This document shows positions 51,414 through 60,304 of a stretch of DNA of 60,398 bases, piece by piece; the first letter of the stretch is position 1; every line of letters starts with the position of its first letter. The position numbers and the translations under genes are program-made. This DNA is from JAWXCB01 sp034440455 (lineage in GTDB: Bacteria > Bacteroidota > Bacteroidia > Chitinophagales > CAIOSU01). A model generated the notes under the pieces. That model was given only the letters and a program-made list of their open reading frames with translations. It searched no databases and was not told the DNA's origin. Location of the stretch: the NCBI GenBank assembly GCA_034440455.1, contig JAWXCB010000036.1, positions 1 through 60,398 on the forward strand, written 5' to 3'.

Positions 51414-51750
51414 AAACTATCTTGAGTATTTAAGACACATTCTGGATGAATGCAGCTACGTTGTTGCTACGATGAAGGAAGTTGATTCTTTCCAATCCTT
51501 TATTGCCGATGAGAATAAGAAAAGAGGAATTGTAAGGAGCCTGGAAATAATAGGCGAAGCCACAAAACGGATACTTGCCGATATAAAATAAAAGTGGAAA
51601 GAAATTGAGTGGAAGGCGATTGCCGGAATGCGGGATAAGTTTATCCATGATTATGCTGAAGTAGATTATGCTATTGTGTGGAATGCCGTGCGGCATAAAA
51701 TACCGGAACTGAAAATACAGATTGAAAAAATCCTGAGCGAAAAGGATTAA
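51406..51750 (+). pseudogene. HepT-like toxin RNase interrupted by an in-frame TAA
   Basis: ATG 51406. Residues 1-61 (YLEYLRHILDECSYVVATMK, RGIVRSLEIIGEATKRILAD) match the first part of HepT/DUF86. TAA at 51589-51591 follows. The same frame continues through KWKEIEWKAIAGMRDKFIHD, then YAEVDYAIVWNAV, to TAA 51748. The catalytic RX4HXY motif (RDKFIHDY) lies behind the stop, so the short product lacks the RNase site. The rest of the frame is clean, so the lesion looks recent. A sequencing error or readthrough would give an intact 114-residue toxin. Confidence 0.85.
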
Positions 51751-51806
51751 GGGAATTCATCTTTTCTCCCCCTAAAATCGCATTACCCACTCCGCTTCCC
51801 GTCCAT

Positions 51807-51814
51807 TATCTTTG
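51807..51814 (+). promoter_or_regulatory. Likely -7 promoter box (TATCTTTG) of cysC
   Basis: Perfect match to TAnnTTTG, 14 bp before the ATG. The -33 box is not obvious. Confidence 0.5.
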
Positions 51815-51828
51815 CGCCTTCATTTTCT

Positions 51829-52431
51829 ATGAGTACGGAGAATATTTACCCTACATTTCACCGGTTCCTGTCGCGCAGCGACAAGGAAGCCAAGTTGCGT
51901 CAGCAGGCAAAAGTGATTTGGTTCACGGGGCTGTCCGGTTCGGGCAAGACCACCATCGCCAGTGGACTGGAACATGCGTTGCAGCAAAAGGGCTTCACCA
52001 CGATGGTGCTCGATGGCGATAACGTGCGCACAGGCATTAACAACAATCTTGGATTTTCTGAAGATGACCGAAGGGAAAATATCCGCAGGATAGCAGAAGT
52101 ATCAAAGTTGTTTGTGAACTGTGGCATCGTTACAATTAATTGCTTTGTAAGTCCTACAAATGAACTGCGTGAATTGGCAAAATCAATTATCAGTACGGAA
52201 GATTTTATTGAAGTATATGTGAACGCGCCTCTCGAAGTATGCGAGCAGCGTGATGTAAAGGGATTGTATAAGAAGGCTCGAAAGGGAGAGATAAAAGATT
52301 TTACGGGTATTCAATCACCCTTTGAGTCGCCTGAATATCCGGATGTGGAAGTGCGGACTGACCTGCTTGATATTGAGCAATCGGTGCAAAAGGTATTGGA
52401 ATTTATTTTACCAAAAATTAAAAGTAGTTGA
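51829..52431 (+). CDS. cysC: Adenylyl-sulfate kinase
   Basis: 200 residues. Walker A is GLSGSGKT (34-41). DGDNVRTGINNNLGFSEDDR, then RENIRRIAEV, is the APS-binding block, and VNCGIVTINCFVSP with EVYVNAPLEVCEQRDVKGLY follow. It phosphorylates adenosine 5'-phosphosulfate to PAPS. It heads a cysC-cysD-cysN run on the plus strand. No PAPS reductase is seen in the window, so the product may feed either assimilation elsewhere or sulfotransferases. Confidence 0.97.
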   Translation: MSTENIYPTFHRFLSRSDKEAKLRQQAKVIWFTGLSGSGKTTIASGLEHALQQKGFTTMVLDGDNVRTGINNNLGFSEDDRRENIRRIAEVSKLFVNCGIVTINCFVSPTNELRELAKSIISTEDFIEVYVNAPLEVCEQRDVKGLYKKARKGEIKDFTGIQSPFESPEYPDVEVRTDLLDIEQSVQKVLEFILPKIKSS

Positions 52432-52496
52432 TAGTTGGTCGTTGTTAATTCTTAAGAAAACAAACAACGAGCAACAAACAACGAGCAACTAAAACA

Positions 52497-53402
52497 ATGG
52501 TTAACTATCACATGAATCATTTGAAGGAACTGGAAGCAGAATCTATTTTCATTATCCGTGAAGTAGCTGCTACGTTTCAAAATCCCGTGCTGCTGTTTTC
52601 CGGTGGAAAAGATTCCATCGTGCTTACGCACCTTGCACGCAGAGCGTTTGCTCCTGCGAGCATTCCCTTTCCGCTGATGCACATTGACACGGGGCACAAC
52701 TTCCATGAAACGCTTGATTACCGTGATATGCTGGTGAAGAAGCTCGGTGTGAAACTGCTGATAGCTTCGGTACAGAAATCTATTGATGGTGGCAGGGTGA
52801 AAGAAGAAACAGGTTACGAAGCAAGCCGCATCCGCCTGCAAACGACTACGCTGCTTGATGCGATTGAGGAACACAAGTTTGATGCCGCGCTCGGTGGCGC
52901 AAGGCGCGATGAAGAAAAGGCGCGGGCGAAGGAAAGATTTTTTTCGCACCGCGATGAGTTCGGTCAGTGGGACCCGAAGAACCAGCGCCCGGAATTATGG
53001 AACATTTTCAACGGGAGAAAAAATATCGGGGAACAGTTTCGTGTGTTTCCCCTGAGCAACTGGACGGAGTTGGACATCTGGCAATACATCCGCATTGAAA
53101 ATATCGAGATGCCTTCGCTGTATTTTTCACACAAAAGAAATTGCTTCGTGCGCAACGGCATCATCCTTGGAATTACGGACTTCATGAAGTTGCGTCCAGA
53201 AGAAAAAGTGGAGGAGATGGTGGTGCGCTTCCGCACGATTGGAGATGCTACAAGTACCGGAGCAACGCTTTCAACCGCTGCAAGCATTGATGATATTATC
53301 AAAGAAGTTGCTGCTTCGCGCGTTACCGAGCGTGGCGGACGCGCTGACGATAAACGCTCCGAAACTTCAATGGAAGACAGAAAAAAAGAAGGATATTTTT
53401 AA
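52497..53402 (+). CDS. cysD: Sulfate adenylyltransferase subunit 2
   Basis: 301 residues. The PP-loop is SGGKDS (35-40), preceded by VLLFSGG. HIDTGHNFHETLDYRDMLVK, ALGGARRDEEKARAKERFFS and QWDPKNQRPELWNIFNGR are all typical. It makes APS from ATP and sulfate, driven by the CysN GTPase. An internal ATG at 52512 is an alternative start. The gene lies between cysC and cysN. Confidence 0.97.
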   Translation: MVNYHMNHLKELEAESIFIIREVAATFQNPVLLFSGGKDSIVLTHLARRAFAPASIPFPLMHIDTGHNFHETLDYRDMLVKKLGVKLLIASVQKSIDGGRVKEETGYEASRIRLQTTTLLDAIEEHKFDAALGGARRDEEKARAKERFFSHRDEFGQWDPKNQRPELWNIFNGRKNIGEQFRVFPLSNWTELDIWQYIRIENIEMPSLYFSHKRNCFVRNGIILGITDFMKLRPEEKVEEMVVRFRTIGDATSTGATLSTAASIDDIIKEVAASRVTERGGRADDKRSETSMEDRKKEGYF

Positions 53403-53406
53403 CAGG

Positions 53407-53475
53407 TTGTCATGCCGGACTCGTTCCGGCCTCACACATTTAAAAAGAGGATTGCGGAACAAGTCCGCAATGACA
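53407..53475. repeat. Interspersed palindromic repeat between cysD and cysN
   Basis: Two hairpins: GCCGGAC-tcgttCCGGC type at the left, and the perfect ATTGCGGA-acaag-TCCGCAAT (53451-53471) at the right, bordered by TTGTCAT and ATGACA. It resembles the GTCATTGCGGACTTGTTCCG repeats that are scattered in Bacteroidota genomes. Confidence 0.65.
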
Positions 53476-53493
53476 CGAAACAACAACTAAATC

Positions 53494-54783
53494 ATGGCAC
53501 ACAAAGACCACACAACGATTGACACAGAGCAATATCTGAACATGGAATTGCTGCGCTTCACCACCGCAGGCAGCGTGGATGACGGAAAGAGCACGCTCAT
53601 CGGCAGATTGCTGTATGACAGCAAATCCATTTTTGAAGACCAATATGAAAACATCAAAAAAATCAGCGAGCAGCGCGGAGAGGAATATGTGAACCTCGCA
53701 TTGCTCACCGATGGCTTGCGCGCTGAACGCGAGCAGGGCATCACGATTGATGTCGCATACAGATATTTTCACACGCCCAACCGCAAGTTCATTATTGCCG
53801 ATACGCCCGGACACATTCAATACACACGCAACATGGTGACGGGCGCATCAACAGCTAACCTTGCGCTCATTCTTGTTGATGCGCGACATGGCATGGTGGA
53901 GCAAACGTGCCGCCACATGTTCATCGCATCGCTGCTCAAGATTCCGCATATCTGCGTGTGCATCAATAAAATGGATTTGATGGATTACAGCGAGGAGACT
54001 TTTGAGAAAATCCGTCAGCAGATTGAAGGTTTCTCCGCAAAGCTTGATGTGGTGGATGTGCGCTTCATTCCCATCAGCGCATTGAAAGGTGACAACGTGG
54101 TGACGCGCTCGAAAACTATGGATTGGTATGAAGGACCCACGCTGATGTATTTGCTTGAAACGATTCACATTTCCAGCGACCACAATCATATTGACTGTCG
54201 CTTTCCGGTGCAATATGTGATTCGTCCGCAAAGCACGGAGTATCATGATTACAGAGGTTATGCAGGAAGAATTGCCGGAGGCATATATAAAGTTGGAGAC
54301 AAAGTGATGGCGCTGCCTTCAGGATTTACAACTACGATTCAGGCGATTGATACGTTTGAAGGAAGTTTGGAAGAAGCATACGCGCCTATGTCAGTTACGC
54401 TGCGTCTTGCAGATAATATTGACATCAGCCGTGGCGACATGATTGTGCGCGAAAGCAACGTGCCTGAAATCGGGCAGGATATTGAAATCATGGTGTGCTG
54501 GCTGAATGAAAAGCCGCTGCAACTGAATGGAAAATACGCCATTAAGCATACTTCAAAAGAAGCCCGCTGCGTGATTAAAGAAATCAAATACAAGCTCAAC
54601 ATTAACACGTTGCACCGCAACGAGCAGGATTTAACCATCGGGCTGAATGACATTGGACGTATTTCCATTCGTACTACCCAGCCGTTGTTTTATGATTCTT
54701 ACCGCAGAAACCGCAATACAGGAAGCCTGATTATCGTGGATGAGGGAACAAATGAAACGGTAGGGGCGGGGATGATTATTTGA
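53494..54783 (+). CDS. cysN: Sulfate adenylyltransferase subunit 1 (GTPase)
   Basis: 429 residues, CysN without a fused kinase. EF-Tu-like GTPase: P-loop GSVDDGKST (26-34), switch motif REQGITIDVAYRYF, DTPGHIQYTRNM and CINKMDLMDYS. Two beta-barrel domains follow (from FPVQYVIRPQSTEYHDYRGY). Forms the ATP sulfurylase complex with CysD and uses GTP hydrolysis to drive APS formation. Confidence 0.97.
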   Translation: MAHKDHTTIDTEQYLNMELLRFTTAGSVDDGKSTLIGRLLYDSKSIFEDQYENIKKISEQRGEEYVNLALLTDGLRAEREQGITIDVAYRYFHTPNRKFIIADTPGHIQYTRNMVTGASTANLALILVDARHGMVEQTCRHMFIASLLKIPHICVCINKMDLMDYSEETFEKIRQQIEGFSAKLDVVDVRFIPISALKGDNVVTRSKTMDWYEGPTLMYLLETIHISSDHNHIDCRFPVQYVIRPQSTEYHDYRGYAGRIAGGIYKVGDKVMALPSGFTTTIQAIDTFEGSLEEAYAPMSVTLRLADNIDISRGDMIVRESNVPEIGQDIEIMVCWLNEKPLQLNGKYAIKHTSKEARCVIKEIKYKLNINTLHRNEQDLTIGLNDIGRISIRTTQPLFYDSYRRNRNTGSLIIVDEGTNETVGAGMII

Positions 54784-54794
54784 AGTCTTGGCAA

Positions 54795-54826
54795 TAAAAA
54801 ACCCCGATAGATATTTTCTACCGGGG
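54795..54826 (-). terminator. Terminator of tRNA-Asp
   Basis: Stem CCCCGATAGA / TCTACCGGGG with one wobble pair. On the minus strand it is followed by a run of T (plus-strand AAAAAA at 54796-54801), just downstream of the tRNA. Confidence 0.8.
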
Positions 54827-54851
54827 GTCTGGATTAAATCCTGAAAACTTG

Positions 54852-54925
54852 CGGATCGGACGGGACTCGAACCCGCGACCTCTGCCGTGACAGGGCAGCA
54901 TTCTAACCAACTGAACTACCGATCC
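54852..54925 (-). tRNA. tRNA-Asp (GTC)
   Basis: 74 nt on the minus strand. Acceptor GGATCGG / CCGATCC, D-arm AGTTCAGTTGGTTAGAATGC, anticodon stem-loop CTGCC-CTGTCAC-GGCAG with anticodon GTC, T-arm CGCGGGTTCGAGTCCCG. Discriminator G73. The CCA end is not encoded. Confidence 0.97.
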
Positions 54926-54991
54926 TTAAAGAACTACGTTTGAAACGTGTGCAAATATAATTGCTTTCAGAGGTTAAGGCAAATACGATTT

Positions 54992-56329
54992 TTAATCAAA
55001 AACAGGCACTACGATTCCCTCGGTTTCTGATTTCCAATTCCACACATTCATTGTTCTGCCGTTTAGTTCGAGAGCGATAGTGCCGGCAGGATTTGTCGGG
55101 AAAAATAAATCCACTCCTGCAAGGAAGGGAAATGCGTTAAATGTTGCGATTGAGTTTCCGCTTGACTGACTGTCGCCATTGTCGTACAGGAAAAAAGCAA
55201 TTGCAGTTTCAGATGCTGGCGCATATTGACTGGTTGCAAGTTCAAACCCATTTACTGTTAGTTCATCACGCGCGTCAATCACTGCCTGGCTTGAAGAAAA
55301 TACTGCCAAAACAGTTTGGTCATCATCTTTCGGAAGTGAGGCAAGGATAAGCCCAGCGAGTGAACCAGCCGGGGGCAGTGTGCGCAAATACACTAACGAA
55401 ACAGTGCGGGTGAAAGGCTCGCGGTAGTAATGCACCACTCTGTCGCTCGCTGTGGTGGTGGTTACCTCAAATTCATAATAGGAATTCAGCTTTACCGCAA
55501 TAGGTCCCCAAAAACCTCCAGCGTTTGCAATCAGCGTTGTATCGGGCGATGATGCTATACGCTCGCCCGTGGCTGCATTCACTTCAAACACATTAATGGT
55601 GGCGCCTGCAACAGGATTATTTTCGCCAAAGGTCAATGCTTTTCCGCTCACGCAAGGAACCGCTTCCTGTGTGATGTCGAGTGTTTGCGGTTCTTCATCA
55701 TTATTAAAAAATTTATAAATCGCGCGGAATGATTCTGCGCTGGTAGCAACCTGGTAGTGGTCTTGTCCTGATAGCATCACGTTTGTTGCACCGGTAATGT
55801 CACCGCCTGCAACCACTTCATCGCCATCTGACCAGAGATTCAACGTAGGAACTTCCCCATTTGGACCGGCAGGTCCCGGCTGTACACCGCTTCCGATATG
55901 GACATACTGCGCCACTTTCGCAGCGCGCGTGGCATCTTCTAAATAACTGTAGCCTAATCCGCCACCTGCTGAATGTCCCATCAGATTTACCTGCGTTGCT
56001 CCTGTTTGCAAGAGCACATCATCAATGAAATCGTCCAGCAGGTTCACATCGCCACCTCCACCAAGCGTATTCCAGTCATAGGAAAACAGGCGGTTGCCAC
56101 AATAGCCGTTTGAAGTAAAACGCATAAAATGCTTTGCGTACGTATCGCCTGAAGCAAGAAACCCGTGCATCATTACGACAGGCGGTAAGGAATCTTTGCA
56201 GTTCGGTGGGTTTTGCTGCTGATTCAACTCCCGTTTAGCAGATTCGAAGTCCATCGCTTCTTCTTTTTTACACTGGCTGAAAATAATTACAAGAGCGATA
56301 AGCGCAACATATCCTTTCAGGGTTTGCAT
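54992..56329 (-). CDS. Lipase/esterase-like lipoprotein (alpha/beta hydrolase)
   Basis: 445 residues. Lipoprotein signal MQTLKGYVALIALVIIFSQC with Cys20. The alpha/beta hydrolase domain (about 45-215) has the oxyanion strand PPVVMMHGFLASGDTYAKHF, the nucleophile elbow NLMGHSAGGGLGYSYL (GHSAG) and candidate acid/base residues in LWSDGDEVVAGG and GQDHYQVA. It resembles the Bacillus-lipase/PhaZ7-type polyester hydrolases. The C-terminal half (about 225-445) is beta-rich with a carboxypeptidase-regulatory-like stretch (GKALTFGENNPVAGATINVF). It is probably a surface enzyme that cleaves esters. Confidence 0.87.
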   Translation of the reverse strand: MQTLKGYVALIALVIIFSQCKKEEAMDFESAKRELNQQQNPPNCKDSLPPVVMMHGFLASGDTYAKHFMRFTSNGYCGNRLFSYDWNTLGGGGDVNLLDDFIDDVLLQTGATQVNLMGHSAGGGLGYSYLEDATRAAKVAQYVHIGSGVQPGPAGPNGEVPTLNLWSDGDEVVAGGDITGATNVMLSGQDHYQVATSAESFRAIYKFFNNDEEPQTLDITQEAVPCVSGKALTFGENNPVAGATINVFEVNAATGERIASSPDTTLIANAGGFWGPIAVKLNSYYEFEVTTTTASDRVVHYYREPFTRTVSLVYLRTLPPAGSLAGLILASLPKDDDQTVLAVFSSSQAVIDARDELTVNGFELATSQYAPASETAIAFFLYDNGDSQSSGNSIATFNAFPFLAGVDLFFPTNPAGTIALELNGRTMNVWNWKSETEGIVVPVFD

Positions 56330-56383
56330 GTTCAGATTTTTAATAAAAATAGGAAAGGAAATCCGTAAGAGGAGAAATTTCGC

Positions 56384-57436
56384 TCAGGAGCCAAGCCCGC
56401 TCAGGCAGGGCTTTTTGTTGAGTTCAGGAGAGGAGTAGCCCATGTCTTTCGCCTTTTGCCAGTCATTGCAGGTGCCGCTTTCATCTCCCATCATTTCCTT
56501 TGCGTCACCGCGGTCGAAATAATATTGCGGCTGGTTGGGATTTAATTCAATCGCTTTGTCAATATCATTCACGGCTGATGCAAAATCACTCATGTAGTAG
56601 TAGGCAAGCCCGCGATTGAAATAGAGTGAATCATTTTTTGGGTCAAGTTTGATGGCTTCCGTGAAGTCAGTAATGGCGCTTTCATTATTATCCATGTCGT
56701 ATTTCAGCTTGGCGCGAATCCAATAGGCATTTTTGTAAGTGGGATTCAGTTCGATGGTTTTGTTCAGGTCATCAAGCGCGGCAGAAAAATTCTTAAAAGC
56801 ATAATTGCAAATCCCTCTGTTGAAAAAGAGCTTTGGCTCATTGGGGGCTACTTCAAACGCTTTGGAGAAATAGAGCTGGGCGAACTCGTAGTTCTTCTCA
56901 TGGAAATATTTCATCGCGCGATGAAAGTATTCATCCATCAGCTTTTGATTGGAAGCGTCATACTTGTATTCGCTGTAGTTCGCAGTTTCCTTCTGCTCAG
57001 GTTTCGAGGAGAAAATGCGGTCTTTCAGAATCACCACATTTGCCCCGGCAATAAGTAATACAATACCTGCAATGAGTGCAACAGTTGAATTAAACACCGG
57101 ATTTTTCTCCTCCTCCACCTCTTCTTTTTCCTGCTCCTCTTTTACAACGGGTGGCTTATATTTTTTAGGTTTATTTTTTTGGTCGCGCAGGAATTTGGCT
57201 AACTCAATCGGGTCTGAGGTGTAGTTTTCATAAGCGAGCTTGGCATCGTAGGTGTCGCGCTTGCGCTCGTCAGAAAGTGTTTCGTATGCTTCTTGGATTT
57301 GCTTAAAAAATTCTTCCCTGCCTGAGTTTTTATCAGGGTGATACTGTCGCACGAGCTTGCGGTATGCTGCCTTGACTTCATCCTGCGTGGCAGCGGATTC
57401 AATTCCTAACGTCTTATAGTAATTCTTTTTTGCCAT
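56384..57436 (-). CDS. J-domain protein with membrane helix and TPR repeats
   Basis: 350 residues. J-domain at 4-65 (YYKTLGIESAATQDEVKAAY, HPD in RQYHPDKN), a K/E-rich linker, one transmembrane helix (TVALIAGIVLLIAGANVVIL, about 118-138), then at least four TPR units (about 165-335; for example LFFNRGICNYAFKNFSAALD, SLYFNRGLAYYYMSDFASAV). The J-domain faces the cytosol and can stimulate DnaK; the TPR part would then be periplasmic. The combination suggests a chaperone recruited to the membrane. Client unknown. Confidence 0.9.
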   Translation of the reverse strand: MAKKNYYKTLGIESAATQDEVKAAYRKLVRQYHPDKNSGREEFFKQIQEAYETLSDERKRDTYDAKLAYENYTSDPIELAKFLRDQKNKPKKYKPPVVKEEQEKEEVEEEKNPVFNSTVALIAGIVLLIAGANVVILKDRIFSSKPEQKETANYSEYKYDASNQKLMDEYFHRAMKYFHEKNYEFAQLYFSKAFEVAPNEPKLFFNRGICNYAFKNFSAALDDLNKTIELNPTYKNAYWIRAKLKYDMDNNESAITDFTEAIKLDPKNDSLYFNRGLAYYYMSDFASAVNDIDKAIELNPNQPQYYFDRGDAKEMMGDESGTCNDWQKAKDMGYSSPELNKKPCLSGLGS

Positions 57437-57626
57437 GTAAACTGTATCGCCTTACAAAGGTTGAAAGTTTTTAATGGGAAACTCCGCAATTCACGAAAAC
57501 TTCGCTTTGCTCAATGTATGCGACTTTTTAAAATTAGTCAAGAATGACTTTACGGATAAAAGGGGTAAACAGTTTCTTCCAACAGGGAAGTGTTTATGTG
57601 TAAAAGACACAAAGAGAGTGGCATGA

Positions 57627-57652
57627 CCTGCCTTCGCTGAAGCTACGGCAGG
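57627..57652. repeat. Short palindromic repeat (CCTGCC ... GGCAGG)
   Basis: CCTGCCTTCGCTGAAGCTAC followed by GGCAGG, a hairpin of the kind scattered between genes in Bacteroidota, next to the 3' end of tRNA-Ser. Nothing else gene-like is seen in 57437-57658. Confidence 0.55.
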
Positions 57653-57658
57653 CGAGAG

Positions 57659-57746
57659 CGGAGAGAGAGGGATTCGAACCCTCGATACCCTTTTGGGGTA
57701 TACACACTTTCCAGGCGTGCTCCTTCGGCCACTCGGACATCTCTCC
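57659..57746 (-). tRNA. tRNA-Ser (GGA)
   Basis: 88 nt, a class II tRNA on the minus strand. Acceptor GGAGAGA / TCTCTCC, anticodon loop in CACGCCTGGAAAGTGTG with anticodon GGA, long variable arm TATACCCCAAAAGGGTATC, T-arm GAGGGTTCGAATCCCTC. Discriminator G. No encoded CCA. Confidence 0.97.
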
Positions 57747-57773
57747 AAAAAGAACGGGGCAAAGTTATAAAGA

Positions 57774-58547
57774 TTAATCCAACGGTTTGAAAAGCGTTCG
57801 GGCGATGGCAGAGGTCGCAGCAGCCACTTCTTCAAAAGAAAGATTTTTAATAACTGCTATTTTTTCAGCAACAAGTTTGATGTAGGCGCTTTCATTGCGC
57901 TTTCCGCGATGAGGCGTTGGCGCAAGATAAGGCGCGTCTGTTTCCAGCACGAGGTGTTTCAAATCAATTTGTTGTATCGCCTTTGCTATCTCTGAATTTT
58001 TGAAAGTAACAACTCCACCGATGCCCATGTAAAATCCGAGTTCAATCACTTTTTGGGCATCTTCATACGTTCCGGTGAAGCAGTGAAAAACACCACGCAG
58101 ATTCCCATCCTGTAAAGTCTGTAACAGTTTCACCGCGTCATCAAATGATTCGCGGGTGTGAATGGCAATTGGCAGGTTAAGTTCTTTTGCCCAATTTACT
58201 TGTGTGATGAAAGCCTCTTGTTGCTCTTGAATAAAGGTTTTGTCCCAATAATAATCCAAGCCAATCTCGCCCACCGCGATGTATTTCCCTTCCCCCAGAT
58301 TTTTCTCAACAATTGCCAACTCTCTCTTGTAATCAGCCTTCACAGAACATGGATGCAAGCCCATCATCGGGATGCAAAAGTCGGGATAGAGTTCTGCAAG
58401 TTTATGCAGGTCTGAGATTGAGGCGCTGTCCACATTCGGCATGAATGCTTTCGTAACGCCTGCTTCTTTTGCCTGTTTGACTACATTATTAAGGTCATCA
58501 CGGAATTGGCTTGAATAAAGATGTGCGTGGGTGTCTATGAGTTCCAT
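57774..58547 (-). CDS. TatD-family metal-dependent hydrolase (DNase)
   Basis: 257 residues. The metal-binding HxH is in LIDTHAHLYSSQF (residues 6-8), the Glu ligand is in AVGEIGLDYYWDK, and later histidines are in PIAIHTRESFDD and GVFHCFTGTYEDA. ETDAPYLAPTPHRGKRNE carries the last aspartate. TatD enzymes are TIM-barrel nucleases of DNA repair and turnover. It lies divergent from glnS, with 65 bp between the starts. Confidence 0.95.
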   Translation of the reverse strand: MELIDTHAHLYSSQFRDDLNNVVKQAKEAGVTKAFMPNVDSASISDLHKLAELYPDFCIPMMGLHPCSVKADYKRELAIVEKNLGEGKYIAVGEIGLDYYWDKTFIQEQQEAFITQVNWAKELNLPIAIHTRESFDDAVKLLQTLQDGNLRGVFHCFTGTYEDAQKVIELGFYMGIGGVVTFKNSEIAKAIQQIDLKHLVLETDAPYLAPTPHRGKRNESAYIKLVAEKIAVIKNLSFEEVAAATSAIARTLFKPLD

Positions 58548-58593
58548 GTCGGGGTTTCAATGATAGTCAAAATCCAAATCAGCAACCTTTCCC

Positions 58594-58601
58594 TATTTTT
58601 G
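58594..58601 (+). promoter_or_regulatory. Likely -7 promoter box (TATTTTTG) of glnS
   Basis: Matches TAnnTTTG, 11 bp before the ATG. No clear -33 box. Confidence 0.45.
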
Positions 58602-58612
58602 CCCTCTGAAAA

Positions 58613-60304
58613 ATGGAATCCGAAAATAAAACCGAAGAAAAGAAATCGCTCAATTTTCTTGAACAGATTATCGAGGAAGATTTGCGCAACAACACTTATG
58701 AAGGTCGTGTGCATACGCGCTTTCCGCCTGAGCCGAATGGCTATCTGCACATCGGTCATGCGAAATCTATCTGCCTCAATTTCGGGTTAGCGCAGAAATA
58801 CAATGGCAAGTGCAACCTGCGTTTTGATGACACGAACCCGACTAAGGAAGAGCAGGAATATGTTGACTCCATCATGGCGGATGTGCGTTGGCTCGGCTTC
58901 GAGTGGAGTGGTTTGTATTATGCCTCTGATTATTTCGACCAGTTGTATGAATGGGCAATCAAACTCATTAATGATGGCAAAGCATACGTAGATGATTTAA
59001 CTGCGGATGAAATTCGCAAGCATCGCGGCACGCTCACCGAGCCGGGAAAAGAAAGTCCTTTCCGCAACCGCAGCGTTGCTGAAAATCTGGATTTGTTCGA
59101 GCGGATGAAAAATGGCGAGTTTCCCGATGGCTCAAAAGTATTGCGCGCAAAGGTTGATATGTCTTCGCCCAATATCAATATGCGCGACCCGGTGCTTTAT
59201 CGTATTCTCCACGCATCGCATCACCGCACGGGCGATAAGTGGTGCGTTTATCCGATGTATGATTGGGCGCACGGACAATCAGATTCTATTGAAGGCATCA
59301 CACATTCTATTTGCACACTTGAGTTTGAAGCACATCGCCCGCTCTACGATTGGTTTGTTGAAAACCTCGGCATCTATGCGCCTAAGCAGCGCGAGTTCGC
59401 GCGACTCAACCTCACTTATTCGGTGATGAGCAAGCGCATCTTGCTTGAGCTTGTGCAAACAAAATTGGTGGATGGCTGGGATGACCCGCGTATGCCTACT
59501 ATCTCCGGCTTTCGCAGACGCGGCTACACGCCAGAGTCAATTAGAAATTTTGCTGAACGAGTGGGCGTGGCGAAACGCGACAATCTGATTGATGTGTCCT
59601 TATTGGAATTCAGCATTCGTGAAGATTTGAATAAACGCGCATTGCGCGCAATGGCCGTGCTTGACCCACTGAAAGTAGTGATTGAAAATTATCCCGAAGG
59701 GCAGGAAGAATTGCTTGATGCCGTGAACAATCCCGAAGATGAAACAGCGGGAACGCGCAAGGTGTCGTTCTCGCGCGAGTTGTACATTGAGCGCGATGAC
59801 TTTATGGAAAATCCCCCGAAGGGATATTTCCGCCTTTCGCCCGGTGTGGAAGTGCGGCTGCGCTATGCTTACTTTTTGAAATGCGTGAGCGTAGTGAAAG
59901 ATGCAAACAGCAATGTTACGGAAGTGCGCTGCACGTATGACCCTGCGTCAAAAGGTGGCAATTCGCCCGATGGCAGAAAGGTGAAAAGCACTATTCATTG
60001 GGTAAGCGCGAAACATGCTGTTGATGCAGAAGTGCGGTTGTATGACCGCCTGTTCAGCGACCCTGAGCCGATAAAAAAAGATGGCTCTAAGTTTACGGAT
60101 TTCCTCAATCCTGATTCTCTAAAAATTGTTACAGGGAAATTAGAACCAAGTCTTGCTTCAGCAAAAGCAGGCGACAAATTTCAGTTTGAGCGGGTTGGTT
60201 ATTTCTGTGTGGACACAAAATACGCTACCACAGAAAAATTAGTTTTTAACAGAACGGTTACGTTGCGCGACAATTGGACAAAGGTCGCGGGCAAAGCGAA
60301 GTAA
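58613..60304 (+). CDS. glnS: Glutamine--tRNA ligase
   Basis: 563 residues, the usual GlnRS length. HIGH motif in PPEPNGYLHIGHAKS (46-49) and the class-defining RFDDTNPTKEEQEYV. KMSKS-like motif VMSKRIL near residue 270. YDWAHGQSDSIEGITHSICT and LEFEAHRPLYDW confirm GlnRS rather than GluRS. It charges tRNA-Gln with glutamine directly. About 94 bp of non-coding DNA follows to the window end. Confidence 0.97.
   Translation: MESENKTEEKKSLNFLEQIIEEDLRNNTYEGRVHTRFPPEPNGYLHIGHAKSICLNFGLAQKYNGKCNLRFDDTNPTKEEQEYVDSIMADVRWLGFEWSGLYYASDYFDQLYEWAIKLINDGKAYVDDLTADEIRKHRGTLTEPGKESPFRNRSVAENLDLFERMKNGEFPDGSKVLRAKVDMSSPNINMRDPVLYRILHASHHRTGDKWCVYPMYDWAHGQSDSIEGITHSICTLEFEAHRPLYDWFVENLGIYAPKQREFARLNLTYSVMSKRILLELVQTKLVDGWDDPRMPTISGFRRRGYTPESIRNFAERVGVAKRDNLIDVSLLEFSIREDLNKRALRAMAVLDPLKVVIENYPEGQEELLDAVNNPEDETAGTRKVSFSRELYIERDDFMENPPKGYFRLSPGVEVRLRYAYFLKCVSVVKDANSNVTEVRCTYDPASKGGNSPDGRKVKSTIHWVSAKHAVDAEVRLYDRLFSDPEPIKKDGSKFTDFLNPDSLKIVTGKLEPSLASAKAGDKFQFERVGYFCVDTKYATTEKLVFNRTVTLRDNWTKVAGKAK

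Noticed and set aside
1..51750. A changed genetic code (TAA or TAG read as an amino acid)
   Set aside because: Many intact genes in the window end at TAA or TAG at their family length (YceI, OsmC, polyprenyl synthase), and conserved genes such as secA, katE and glnS have no internal stops.
52436..52496. Short direct repeats (CAACGAGCAA) before cysD
   Set aside because: Only two or three imperfect copies in a low-complexity leader; no array structure and no spacer pattern, so not CRISPR-like.
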